A stretch of 64,000 nt of DNA from Struthio camelus (taxonomy: Eukaryota > Chordata > Aves > Struthioniformes > Struthionidae): contig NC_090946.1 of NCBI RefSeq assembly GCF_040807025.1, positions 4,816,001 to 4,880,000 on the forward strand, read 5' to 3'. Position 1 is the first letter of the stretch; every line of letters begins with the position of its first letter. The notes below the pieces were generated by a model. The model did no database searches. It saw only the letters and a program-made list of their open reading frames with translations, and had not been told where the DNA came from. A program made the translations under genes and the position numbers. Shown piece after piece: positions 11,443 to 24,544 of the stretch.

Positions 11443-12155
11443 ACCTCTGGAGAACATCCAGTCCAACCCCCCTGCTCAAGCAGGGTCACCTAGAGCACAT
11501 TACCCAGACCTGTGTCCGGGCAGCTTTCGAATACCTCCAGCGAAGGAGACTCCACTACCTCTCTGGGCAACCTGTGCCAGTGCTCTGTCACCCTCACAGT
11601 CAAGAAGTTTTTCCTCATGTTCAGATGGAACTGCCGGGGTTTCGGTTTGTGCCCGTCATCATGTTGCCTCTCGTCGTGTTGCTGGGCAGCACGGAGAAGA
11701 GCCTGGCCTCATCTTCTTGACACCCTCCCTTGAGATACTTATACCCACTGATCAGATCCCCCTTCAGTCTTCTCCAGGCTGAGGAGCCCTAGCTCTCTCA
11801 GCCGTACCTCGTATGAGAGATGCTCCTGTCCTGTTACCATCTTAGTAGCCCTCCGTTGGACTCATTCCAGGAGCTCCATGTCTCTCTTGTACTGGGGAGT
11901 GGAGAACTGCACAGAGCACTCCAGGTGAGGCCTGTCCAGGGCGGAGGAGAGGGGCAGGATCACCTCCCTCGACCTGCTGCCAACGCTCTGCCTAATGCAC
12001 CCCAGGATACCATTGGTCTTCTATGCCACAAGGGCACACTGCTGGCTCATGCTTCACTTGTCCACCAGGACTCCCAGGTCCTTCTCGGCAGAGCTGCTGT
12101 CCAGCAGCTCAGCCCCCAGTCTGTCCTGCTGCATGGGGTTTTTCCACCCCAGGTG
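11443..12155 (-). mobile_element. CR1 LINE fragment B, near-identical internal copy of fragment A
   Basis: Read base by base, this block matches 1071-1786 throughout apart from one 3-base deletion (ttgttgtcc becomes ttgtcc) and one substitution (cccccgg becomes cccccag). Both ends lie inside the CR1 sequence of fragment A. The left end butts against fragment C. The right end stops after ccccaggtg and passes into unrelated sequence. B shares A's frame-breaking decay, so it is not an independent insertion of an active element. It is best explained by copying, gene conversion or template switching involving the A locus, or by assembly error. Confidence 0.92.
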
Positions 12156-12159
12156 TTTT

Positions 12160-15100
12160 TTACTCTCTCCTCCATTGCCAATTCATTGCCAAGGCTGCTG
12201 CGAGTTTGGCTACCTGGCTAGCAGGAACCACCTGCCTATGGCCTGACAGCCATTGTTGGGCTGTTTGGCTGAGGTATCTCCTGTTGGGAAGGGATCCCAA
12301 GGGGCAGCCAGTGGGCAGTGATGGGTTTGCTGGTGCTGCTGGCTCAACCCGCATATAACTCCTCCAAAGCTCCGCACCGCACATGTACACAGCTCCACAT
12401 CGCAACCTAGGCACGGATCGTATGTTCTGGCTAAAATTGTCCTTACGTCAGAGCATGCGTGATGAACAAAACATTTTGGTTTGGATGAGCTGAATACAGC
12501 CATTAGTGCAGTTTTCTCCATGCGTGTGGTCAGGAATTGTTTTTGGGAAAATTGTGCCAAATCCTGCTTTAGATGGACACACAGTTTGACCAGCTACGAG
12601 CTTGAAGAAGAAGTGCATTCATACTTATTATGGAAACCATGTCAGAATCTACCATGCTTAAACAAGATGGCTTGTTAGCACTATTTGGATAGAAGCTTAT
12701 ATCAGAAGCCATTTATTCTGCTCTTAATATTCATTATTCCCTTCAGGGTTACCCTGGATGTTTGAGCTGGGATCTGCCTAATCCCATAAAGCTGGGCTTC
12801 TCCTTGTGCCAGACCAGGGAACAAAGTCATAATTCTCATTTTGCAACCTCACAGGCTGTTGCTATGGGAATGACTGTAATATCACACATTCAGCAGTACG
12901 GCTTTACTGTAAGCGCAGGTAGGAGAAGATGATTTTGCAAGGCACGCTTGCCCTAGTTTGAACACCGCACTTCAACAACGAGCCAGGGAAGTGACCCATC
13001 ACTCAGTCAAAGTGACCTCCTCAGGAGGTATCCGACAGCTACGGGCACCCATGGTTTTGCTTGCGGGGGGGGGGGGTGTACCAAAAAAAATTCTCTTGCT
13101 GGGTTTGCCCAGCAAGACGTCAGAGCTGAGCTCCACGGTGCTGCCAGGGGACCTCAGCAGGAACTTCACAATTGGGACATGGCGCAGCCGGGTCCTCCCA
13201 TGGTCTTGCTCAGTTCGGTTCCCCTACGGCAACAGTGATTTCTCCGAGTTCGTTTGCGGAAATGTGTCCCTGACGGCATACACTTTCTTTCTGCGCAGGG
13301 CAGTTCAGAAGCGGATGAATTTTAAAGGCTAAAATGTTGAAACCAAGCTACTGCTTGGTAGGTGGTGGACTGCTCCCTTGCTGAAATTTGGGGAAGTGAA
13401 ACCGATTGAAAATAGTGAGGTTAAGAGCAAATAAAGACGCTCATTTTTGCCCTTGTGCTATGAAATTGCTACTGAGTTTGAAAATATGTAGGAAATTTAG
13501 CCCGTTCCGCCAGGTGTTACTGTGATTTATAAGTTCTCCCAGGGTGGTTCAGTGGGGACGCCCGCTCGCGGTGTGGGCTGCAATTACCCACTGCCTCATC
13601 TGTCATTTACTGCTCCCTGACCAGGCAAATGAAACTTTTAAAACCAGGAGACTAACGAAGGCTGGATGATATACAAGGGACTTGCAAAGTAGATATTTAA
13701 AGAAATACTCATTTACGCTAAACGGCTGACGCTAGCAGCATTTCGGCGAATACCAGGAGCGGCAGTGGGTGAAGCCGGTGTAGCAGCACCCCGTGAGCTA
13801 TTCCATGCAAATCTCTGTTTGTGCTTCCGGCATGCTGCAGAGCTCTGTGGGAACTCCCTGAACTACAGTGAAATGGAGGCCCCAAACACTTGGGAGCATC
13901 AGGACTTCGCAAAGCAATGTCGGGATGCCCTTGGCCCCAGCCGGCTGCTGGCGCTCGCTGCCCAGAAAAAAGGACAACAACTTTTTTTTTTCCCCTAGTG
14001 TTCACTGAAATGATGAATTTTTTTTTTTTCCCTAGCCTAGCTGCAGCAAGATTAGCTTGCCTTGCTGGCAGGCTGGTAACATTTTGATAACGGCTTTGAA
14101 CGTTAACTGTGCTTGACTGCATATAGAGTGTGCTGCATGGGGGAATTAATGCAGTGGCCTTCCTGCCTCCTCTCTTTTTTCGGTGCTTCAAACCGTCTAG
14201 CCATAATGTTGCACAGGTGCCTGCTTTTCTCACGTGGCTCCGGGGAAAGGGCTGCGGGTGCCACGTCCCCACTCAGAGACGTGGCATGGTCGCCTTCCTG
14301 CTGCTTTGGGGCTTCCCCATCTCTCACCTCCTTTTAGGGAGACAGTGACGGGTCCTAAGGCAATATAGCAAATCAGTGCTCTTTCACTGAGGGAAGAGAA
14401 ATTTTGCTTTATCAGCTGAATTGTTCCAGCAGAACCCTAGACCACTGACATATGGACTGGGAAAGCTTCACGAAAGCATTTCATCCTCTCCCTCGTGCTC
14501 AAGTTGGGCCTGAACATGCAAGACCGTCTCTGTATCTAACTCATCCTTGCAGTTCTCCAGCAAATGAAAGTCTGCATGTCCTTGGGATAAGCTGCTCATC
14601 ACCTGAGCAATGAGTTTGCTGGCGCCCCTGCAAACCCTTTCTGCTGTGCAGGGACTGGATTTCTTGCGATCATTCCTCAAGCAGGCAGGAAAAACAGCAG
14701 ATCCTTCTTTTTAAAACATTCTGTATTAGGAGATGCTTACCATGACCCCAGCATCGTCATTTCATCCCATCACCTCTTCCCATAAGGTGTGCTGCCAAAC
14801 CTCTTTCCATTCCTAGCTTGCTCTCTCACGTCAAAAACACTCTTGAAAGAGGGGGGCCAAAATGGGACACTATCGCACAAGAGAGCTCTATTTTGTGTTT
14901 GTCCAGCTGGGATCCACGCACTCCTGAGTGACCCCATGGTGGGAGTCTGAGCCAGCTCAGACCTAAGCACGTGGCCACGTTCCCAGTGAATTAGCTGGAC
15001 AAAGCATATGACGTAGCATTTCCGCCGGCTTAAGCTTCACGTTGACCATATGCTGGCCGCATTAGGGCAGGTCAAACCCCATTTGGCGTGAAGCCCGCTG

Positions 15101-18100
15101 CAGCAAGGCTACTTATTCACGTGTTCAAACTAAGCGAGCAACACAGGGAGGAAGAGCTTGTCCCAAATCTGCACTTTGCTTTGCATGGATGGGTTACTTG
15201 TGGCTCCTAATGGGACGCTCTGGAGCTATAGAGCAATGGTGTGCATGTTAATACTACTGCTAAATGCCTCCCAGGTTGACACTTGCCATTTTGCAATAAC
15301 ACCTGCTTTTGCCCACTTCAAATTGGTTCAAGCTGCTAAAGAGTCAGCTTTGTCTCAGCAGAGTTTATGGCAGAACAGCCCTGGCCTTTTGAAACCAGTC
15401 AAAAGGGTGAGAGCAGGCGCTCGGCAGAGACACCATCATGACACCCCGCACAGGTGACAGTCTTGCTTACAGCCAGGTAACGGGAGCGTAAAACCAGCTT
15501 TTGCCTCCTGGTGGTTCATTCCTCCCTCTGAAGAGTTGCCGTCTGCCCGGTCCTTATGGACATTCTTCTCCCTCACTCCAACTTTCTTTCTAGGTGGTGA
15601 AGATGGTTGCCCGTTCGCAGCTTGCCTGCTAGAGCCCTCGCACTGCCCAACAGATCTTATAAACTCATTAGCTGTTTTATATCACAAATTGCAAAGGGAT
15701 CAGCAATGAGAAGTGGGCCCGGGCCACGTCCCTGCGTGACCTCCTTCAGGACATGCTCCACATCTGATGGCGGCTCCTTCAGAACTGTTTTCTGGGAGAA
15801 AATTTTCAACTGGAGCTGCATTGCGCAATGAAGACCATATTGAGACCAAATTGCCTTATTTGGTTTGGAAAATGTCATGCGAGACCAGGCCTGGAGCCTC
15901 ACTGAAGTCAGAACGGGTCATATTTACCGCTTCTTCTCCATCCACGTAGCCGGCTACCTTGTCAAAGAGGGCAATTTGAGAGGTCTGATGCGAGCTCTTC
16001 TCCACAAACCCCTATCAGGTGGGGTTCTTTTTAATCACTCTGTCATCTTCCAGGTGCTGTCACTTATTCCCATTTCTCTGAGGGGTCAGGTCCTGGATCA
16101 GCCTGGACTTCCGTGACGCGGCACCTGCCCTCCCTCCTGCTCCACTGTTCCTGCAACATGGCTGTGTGCCAGCCTGGGCTCCCGCGGGGCCGTGCACAGG
16201 CTGCAAAGTGGTCCTGACGGATTAAGGAGGAATTTCTACACCAAATATTTTCTATCCGAAGCTCCCTTTGTTAGTTATAAATGCATGGCAACTCTGCTTA
16301 TAATTGGCACATTTTAAGTGGGATTGTCGCTCTGTGGGGAAAGCAGGAGCTGGGGAAGGGGGCACAGATGGGCCTCTAATTTTCTGTTCTTTTAAAAGAA
16401 AATCATTAGCCCTGCACCACAGCAGGCCTCCTTCCTCACTGGTCAGGCAAGAGCTTTCCAAGTCACCAATTTACACCCCACAGCATGTGGTATTTCTCCA
16501 GCCTGCGCTTTTATATCAGCAGGCAAAACCCTAGGAGAAACTGTCAGCATCTCCTTGGTCCCCCAATGATAAAGAACCAAGCAAACTATTTGCGGGTATC
16601 TGGGAAAAACCCAAGAGATGAGTTACAGCCAGCACTGATCTGTCAGGAACAAACTAGACTAGTCAGTCTCATTTCACCCCGCAGCAGGGAAAGGACATGC
16701 ATAGCACCACGTTGCATATCCTGACCTTGGTGGGACGACAGATACCATTTCTATCGACGGGCTTACCACCAAGCTCAGGACAGATGGCCTAGGTGAGGAT
16801 ACTGCATATTTGGACAACAGTTATCAGTAGCTTGCTGTTAAAATGAGGAGGGTCCTGAGAGGGCCAGACATAGTTTTGGTGCTTATTAAGACTTTTCCTT
16901 AATAGCAAAACTGCTTTGAGAACTGGAAAGCAAAACTATAGGTAAGGAAGAAGAAATTAGGCTTGTCTAAGCTACAGAAAGAAAGGGCAGGGTGGGGACA
17001 GCAGACCTGTGGTAGCAGCTTTGGAGTACAGAGAGGAAGGGAATAACCAGTTCTCCAGTACAGGGTAAGAAGGGCCGTGTAGATACTCAGAAAGGCTTGC
17101 TGATGGCAAGGAGAGGGAAGCTGTGCAAGGAATGAGCTCAGGAAGCTGAAGAGCCTTGAAGCTGCAGAAACATCTTGTCCTAGATGGTCTCTCAAGCCCT
17201 TTTCCAAATCCCTCTCCATGAGCCTGTTGAGCTGCAGGGTGCAAGGTCTCCCCCAGAGCACAGTGGGAGGTGGCAGGTGCCTGGACTTGGGTGGATAGGA
17301 GGCAAGAGGAAGAAAATATCTCCTCTACCCACTGCTCCCCCAGGGCAGATGGAGTTCAGGGCTTCTGCCACCGAGGAGGCAGAAGAGCAGACTCTTGGCA
17401 GTAAGAGCACTGTTTTCTCCTGGAAGCTCAGTGAGATTTGCTGAGCTGGGCCAGGCGGGTTGCATCTCTGCTGATAGCGCCTCTGATGTGGTCACGGTGC
17501 ATCAGAAACGAGGGGGAAGCAGGTTTCCCTTGCTGCCTTGAACTAAACCCACACAAAGGGGGAAGATACCATTAAGCCGAGGAGGACAAGATAAGAAAAT
17601 GCTTATGTAAACATCAGTTTTTATTGTTTTTATTGGGTGGAGCCATTTGCAGAAAGAAAGGGTGGCATGGTGCTAAAGGAGATGGGGCAGCTAGGATGCA
17701 GTATTTAATTAAAAACCCAATAGTATCATTTTGGTGGAAAAACAAGTAAAAAGGCCTCCTTCATAGAGGCTTTCTCAGGTTCCTGGGCTGTTCCCAGGTG
17801 AAGGGTTGGTAGGAACATCACTCACCTAAGAAGTCCACCTTGCTGGAAGACGTTTCCTGCAGCAAACACAGAGTAACAATACCTGAGGACAAGCAAGTAG
17901 AAGATCCTATCCGCGCTTATTTAAGCACCTACCAAAGCAGCATTCCCAGGTGCAGAGAGGACATAAAAATCACCCTAGCCTGCAACTCAGCTCCATTCAG
18001 ATATAGGGCAATGGGTGATTGGCACACCCGAAAGACATTAGACCTCCAGGAGCTTTCCTTGCATAACTCCTGTATAGCTAAATGTAGCCTCAGAAGAGCT

Positions 18101-21100
18101 TGGCCAATCAAGGCCTGCTCACCAGGCTTTCTTTGCTGTGATTATAATCCTTAACTTCAGATTTTGCCACCTGCACTACGTTTCATGCAATTTTAAAGCT
18201 AATGCTCTGCCAAACTCAAATGGCACTAGAGCAGATGTTTAAGTGCAGCCTAGGATGAATAAATTATGGGGCTCCATGTGGAAGCTGCAATGAAGAAAGG
18301 AGAGGCTAGATGTTTTTGAATGTAGAGATGATTGACTTAAATGACATTGTCCATTGTAATCATCTGGGATTAGCTTTTTGGACATGGTTAGAATGAGAGA
18401 TGCAGCAACGAAAGACACTGAGCTAACGAGAGCAATGACTTGTGTGCCTCCAATTCCTACTTGGCCTTTTTTTGGGCAGTTCTGCAGGTTGTTCCTCCCT
18501 ATGCTACCTTGATTGGCAGGCAGAGGAGGAGAGGAAGAACAGGTCTGAATCCTAGCTATGCCCCTGCCTTCCTGCTAACTTCTGTTGTAAGAGCAGCGTG
18601 AGACCTCAGCGCACTGGTTTGCACTTCAGTTCATGAGGCGAGAATGTCTCATGTCTCTTGGACATTGAGTGCTGTTTCCTGGCCTCAGAAGAGCGCACAG
18701 CCCCCAAAAGAAAGTGGTTTCCCCTTCTCTTGCCAGGTCCTGCGTGAAAAAACAAGAACCGACAGCACAGGGAGACTGCAAGGATGCCTGAGAAGCATAT
18801 GGGGGATGTAAGCTGTGGGTGATGGGATGAGTGGGAGGGTTATCCCAGGGGAGCACTGAGAGGGGATTTGATTGCAATACATAGGTACCTTCAGAAGAGA
18901 AAATATTAGGTGGTAAAGAGCCCTTTGATTTTGCAGAGAAAGGCCTAAGAAGGTTCAATGGCTGGACGCCAAAGCCAGACAGATTCACGTAGGTGCATTT
19001 TTTAACCATGAGTGTGGTTGCTCACCCAGGAAGGAGAGGTTCATCCCTCTTTTGCTGTCCTCAGATCAAGGCTGGGTATCTTTTTTGGGGGGAAGATGAG
19101 ACATTTGGCAAGTATGTCATCGGCCTTGGATGCAAAGTAGCAACCGGTGAGCCTTCCCTCGCTGTGATAGAGTCAGTCCTCCTAAGGGAAGACAGCCAAG
19201 CCTGAAAACCAGTGCAGTACCCGGGGACTTGGAAGCTCAAAGGCTTTATTTGCTGCTTTGCTAGAGACTGCTGTGATCTAGGGCAGGTTATTTAACATTT
19301 TAGCACAGTGCAGTCCCTCCTGACAGGGTTGGTAACACGTTGACCTGGTAGGGCTAAATATATTAGCTTGGGAGAACCTCAGCGGCCATGAGCGGATGGA
19401 TCTGGTTAGTCCTTTGGCTCCCAAGAGGTTGCTACTCGGTGAGTCCTCCCCGTGCCTCTCTGGATGACCTGTCTGCTCCCAGAGGCACACATGCTCTCCT
19501 AATGCAAAGCAGGTTATTTTTTAAAGGGCAGAAAGGACGATTTCCAGCCTGAAGACCTCCCAGGAGTGCTGTTTGCCTTCCAGGGCTGCACGAGGAGGCC
19601 TCTGGCCCGGGTTTGGGACAGGGGTGCAGAGGGCCTGGCCCGCGTCTCCCATTCCCGGACCCCTCGCCTACTTTGTGCTGGTAGACCACTGTAAAAACGC
19701 GGGAAAGACGACCCCCCATCTGTTCTTGCAACACCAGTCTCATGCAGCAGGTCTGAAATGAAATTTCCGAGACGAAAGCCCCATGGCGGCGTGAGATACA
19801 AATCCCCCACTCCCCACGCAGAGCAAGCCGTTACGTACGTTCAGCCTGGGAGCCTTTCGCTGAATACCATTACGTCCTTTTCCCTGTGGAAAACGGGCTC
19901 CAGCTTCACAGTGAGGCCAGAAGTTGCCTCTCAAGCCTCTCCCCTTATAAAAGTAAAAACAAAACAAAACAAAACAAAATCCCCAAAAGTCCTGATGTGG
20001 GAAGAACTTAAGAGCAGAAGAGTGGCTGTATGAGGTCCGAGCAAAAGGTCCCTCGGCGCTGGTGTCCCCTTCCCAATGGTGGATGTGCACGAGGCCAGGG
20101 CACCGCGTAACGCTGCTTCCCAGGGCGATGCTTGCAAACTCCCACTGTTAACAGGCTCCGGGACTTCCTGAAACGCAGCTGATCTCTCCCAGGTCCTGCA
20201 GCAGGATTTGCCAACAGTTGAGCTTGGAAGGCGCTTCCATTAGCCCTGTCTCTGCTCAGCATTAATAAACAACCCCAGATTGGCCAACGCAATCATTTAT
20301 CTTTTTTACACACGCAGACCTGGCCCTCGCCCCCGCTCCTTCTCCCCATTGCTACCGGGCATCACAAAGCATTTTTTCGAGCTAGAGGATGCGGGAGGCC
20401 GGTGAGCTGCCCTGCGACGCAGAAGCGGCAGCGCTCAGCAGTGTCTCGTTCTGCTACGGTGGTGTCCAGACACTGCCGGGTGAGGCAGGATCTGGCCCTG
20501 CCCGTTGTATTTCTTATGGGTCCTCAAGGCCGCCTCCAATTTCACAAACTCCTGCCGGCTCCTGCTGGGTGCATCAAGCAGCTCGCCACAAAGCCACGCT
20601 GGAAAAGTCAAGTCCGATGTGTTTTGGTCCCTGCTAGTGGTGGCATCAGGATGCTCAGCAAAAAGGCAGGATGCCCAGGCTCTCCTTGGGGCCGAAGAGG
20701 GCTTCTCCATGCTGCCCATCCCACGCCAGCTGCCTTGCTTTCCCTTTTCCATTCCTGACTGTGGCTCAGGGGGAAAAAACTAACCCCAGAGTAGTGCGCA
20801 CAGCCTGCGAGCACCTTGGCTGCAAGCAGGGCTCGAGGGAGCCGCGAGAAGGCTGCTTCTGCAGCACTGGCAGGAAGAGCACAGACTCAGCCAGAAACCC
20901 TCCAGCCTCAGCCCGCTGGAGGCATCGAGAGCTGCCTGCAAGTGCCCACGGCATGCGAATTATTCCAGCCCTTTGCGGAGAGAGCAGCTGCAGGAAGGTG
21001 GCCACACTCCCCCCTCGGCCAAAGGAAGACAGCTGCAAGTCGAGCCACGCGGCGTTAGGTGGCCGCGTTAAGCACAGGGCCCTTCGGCTCGCTGAAACGG

Positions 21101-24100
21101 CCCAGAGAAGTACTGCGTTTTTCCCCTCCGTCATCTTCCTCCACGAGGGAGCAGAGAGCAAGGGGTGGCGAGGTCCCAGCGCGCAGCCTCTCAGGGTGAC
21201 CCCCGTAGCAGGGAGGGCTGAGCGCGGCAAGCGCCGTGCATTGGTCCTGACGCCGCGGGGCACACGTCCCCCTCGCCATCCCTGCTGGAGCAGGCGACGG
21301 ATGCTATAAGTGACCCGGCTGCCGAGGGCTTGGGTAGAGCCCATTTCTCCTGGCTCCCTTTGAAAGGCCACCCTTGCCCCTGGGCCCCGAGTTGAACCAT
21401 GCCGCTTCCCAGGGCCCAGGCGGCCCCTTTCCTAAGCGTCCCAGGCTACCACACCACGCAGACCCCGTTCCTGCGCCGCGGGCCCAAGGGAAGCTGCCTC
21501 CTCTCCCCGCTGCCAGGCTGGTGCGGATGGAGGGTCCGACTGGGCCATGCTCCCCACTCGTTCCGCCTCCAGCCAGCCTGCCGTTGCTGTTGGCCAGGGC
21601 ACCGATCTGAGGCTTTTATTATTTTTTAATTTTTTTTTTTTTTATTTCATTCATGCTGACAACTGAGCCTCAGCATCAGCTGCTTGTTGCTCAGCATCAG
21701 CCTTTCAGCAAGCAGCAGGTGCAAGCGATGCAACGCCAGGCTCCGCTGCGGTAATCCCTGCTCCCCCCTGGCCCTGTGCCTCCCTCCCGCAATATCGTCC
21801 GCTTGGCTCAAGAAGGTTTTTGTCTCCCCGGTTGCAGTTGCAAATTCTTTCAAATCTAAAAGCAAGCTCTGGCCCCAGCTTCCTGCCCGGAAAAAGCAGG
21901 CGCTGTCACTGCGAGCGGCTGGCGGGAACGCGGCCCAGCACAGCTCTGCGGGGCTGCGGCCGCCTTCTGCCTTGGTGGCGGCTTTTGTATCTGTGCTTCC
22001 AGCCCAGGCGGGAGGTAAGAGATGCCTGCGGCAGGGGTGGCAAGGGCACGACCATTACAGCAGCTCATCCACAGGCACAAAAAATACGAAGGTGATGCAG
22101 CAGCAGCTTCCTGCTCTGTCACCACTGTTTGACCCACAGCTGGCTCTGCCAGAGGCACCAATAAAATGCCATAAGGCAAGTGAAAGCCCAGAGCTTACAG
22201 ATAAACATCACTTTTTCTTTTTTTTTTTTTTAAATACCGTTTTGGGCAGGTCTGCATGAGGGAGGTGCTCAGGAGAGATGCTTGTGAGCAGAGCCGGAGC
22301 AAGGCGCACCCATCAGCACGATGCTTGAGAATCGCACAGCATTTGGCCTAAATAAACCTTCACCGTGCAACCTCCATACAGTGAAAATGAGAATCAACGA
22401 CACTTTCGTTATGTGTCACCTCATGCTGAAATTGCGCAGCAAAGCCCAATGCAGGAGAGAGATACTGTCCTCCCCACCACGTTACCGCAAGCCTCCCTTC
22501 CCCTTGTGGACCAGCCTTGCTGGCTGGAAACCGCATCCTCTGGCGCACACATGAGTGCAGGCACACACCCGCTCCCCACTGCCATGAAACTCCCTCCCCT
22601 GGGGCACGCAGGGGGGACAGCAGCAGAAAGAGGAGGGGTCCTTAGGGAGCTGGGCAGAGCTGGGCTCTGGAGGGAGCCACTAGGAGCAAGCAGGTGGTCG
22701 TACAGCAAAAGCAGCAGACTAGAAATCCCATGGGCAGGCCCTGCAGGCGAAGCAGCAACAGCTACTGCCCTGCCTGGGACACTGCTCCTGCATCTGCTCA
22801 GTATAGTTCAACCTTGCCAAACTGCATAGGACCCCTTTTAACCACTGTTCAAACCCACAGCGGTAGCTGCAGCCCCATTTGCAAACGTCACCTTAGATAT
22901 AAATCACAGCTGGTCATAGTGCAACTAAGCCCCTCAACGGTAGCAGACTTGCTTTAAAATAAATGCCCTTGTTAGGTTTGTAAAGCAAACATTACCCCTG
23001 CGCTGTAGGGGCCTCTGTTTAAAAGTCTGGCTTGGGACATGCCTTGGAGGAGCCACGGTCTCATCCGTCCTGAAAAGCATGAGGCTAGGATACAGAAGAC
23101 GTAACAGCCCATCTCATCTGCTACATCTCTCATCCCAATAGTAGAGAGAAAGATTTGTTCATGTTCTTCCACTTTTCTTCCAACAAGAGTTGCAGCATCA
23201 AATGCATCTGTATGGTGTTCTGGCCAAGCCCTAGCTCTGCCGAAGCATAGCTCTTACGGGACTAGCTTGTGCTTCCTGCACACCACTCCAGAAAGGACTC
23301 CCAGAGCAAAGCAGCATCGGTTAAGGACAGGCAGAACAAAAGTTCCCTCTTGGGAATGCTGTCACTATTTATCATAACTCAGCTGTGCAGCTGAAGAGCT
23401 AAAACAGAGCAGAGCTGTGGCAGAAAAAGCCAGCAGGAGGGCATAACCCAGACTTCCTCCATGCCCCTCAGTTCAAGAACCTGCTCTTTGCTCCAAAAGC
23501 CTTGGTGTTGCACTCTGAGCCCCGCTGCAAGAGCTGAAGCCAACTGAGATCCTCAGATTAGCACATCCTCAGGTCCCAATTAGCCAAGGGCAAATGTAGC
23601 TCAGCACAACGCCTTCAACTGCAAAATTCACCCATAAAAGATCAAACCAAGCCAGAGCTTTGCTACCATCAGGACATTCTGCTTGAACTGTTCTTTCATC
23701 AGGTTTTCAACCTTTGGGAACGAGGTGCAGAGCAGCTCTGATCACACACCACAAGAAATAAATCACCTGAGCTGGATTCCCTAGGCACAAACAGCTTCAG
23801 CAAGCCAGAGTGTGGTTTTTCTTCCCTCAAGAAATCAATAAACTGCTAAGCTGTGAAACCTACCCAGCTGCTGTGGGAGGGATTCTTTGCACATACAAAA
23901 CAATTACGGCAGTACATCAAAACTCTTTTGCCTTGCAGGTACAGTTGATAAGTTCTCAGTCCTATCCTTCCTAGGACAGGAAGCAGGCATAGATTTCTAA
24001 AAACCTTTAAGGAGCTTGCTTATGAAATACTCCCATTCAAAATCACCACATTCTCAATATATGCTGTTAAAATAAACTTTGTTTATTTTAGTGACCAACT

Positions 24101-24540
24101 TTCTCCACTCTCCAAGCTTCTTTCTCTCTCTGACCTAGCCACTCAGTAGCGGGCTCGCTGCAAACTGGAAAGTATCTTCAAAACTAAGAAAGGTGCAGCA
24201 TATCTAACCCCACTCTGCAATCAGCCAAAGGCTTATCACACTGGGACAATTTCCATTATAAATTCAGAGCAACAGATACCATTAAGATTGTGTCTAGAGG
24301 CACAGTGCCCTTGTACATTTTTCCTATTAGCTCTGCTGCTCTCCAGAGGAGGCCTGAGGCACTTACCAGATATACCACTACGTATATATTTTAAAACAAT
24401 TAAAGCAAGGGAAAAAAAGCTGTGGTTGGTAGGGAAGAGAAGGCAATAGTGGCCCCCTTCCCTCCAGATGAGGGACCAGCAGTAACAGGTACCAGATTAG
24501 GTCCCTGCCCTCTGCTGGGAAACACCCCACAAGAACACAG
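12160..24540. other. intergenic or intronic sequence, no gene recognised
   Basis: About 12 kb in which I find no exon I can defend. There are isolated AATAAA motifs on the plus strand (for example about 13430 and 22960), an AAAAC simple repeat near 19955-19979, G- and T-runs near 13063-13074, 13982-13991, 21627-21642 and 22220-22231, and a broad moderately GC- and CpG-rich patch at about 20380-22020. That patch gives overlapping open frames on both strands (about 200 codons) with no recognisable family. BAHD1, the expected next gene, has a long first intron in human, so part of this stretch could be its intron or promoter, but no coding sequence was seen. Confidence 0.5.
20380..22020. promoter_or_regulatory. 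CpG-containing GC-rich patch, weak promoter candidate
   Basis: Local GC and CpG content rise here (clusters such as gccgcgtt, gcgcggcaagcgcc and gcgagcggctggcgggaacgcggcc) relative to flanking sequence. Density is lower than in the islands at 7.9, 44.0 and 50.1 kb. The position, 2.5-4 kb downstream of the likely IVD 3' end, would suit the promoter of the next gene in the human order (BAHD1). There is no exon support. Confidence 0.2.
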
Positions 24541-24544
24541 GTCA

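Noticed and set aside
12958-13332. Open frame of 124 codons with a downstream AATAAA
   Set aside because: The product has no recognisable features and contains a poly-G-derived glycine run. No splice context supports it as an exon.
20671-21371. Overlapping opposite-strand open frames of 212 and 201 codons
   Set aside because: No recognisable domain, no splice or poly(A) context, and mutual antisense overlap in GC-rich DNA. Most likely compositional.
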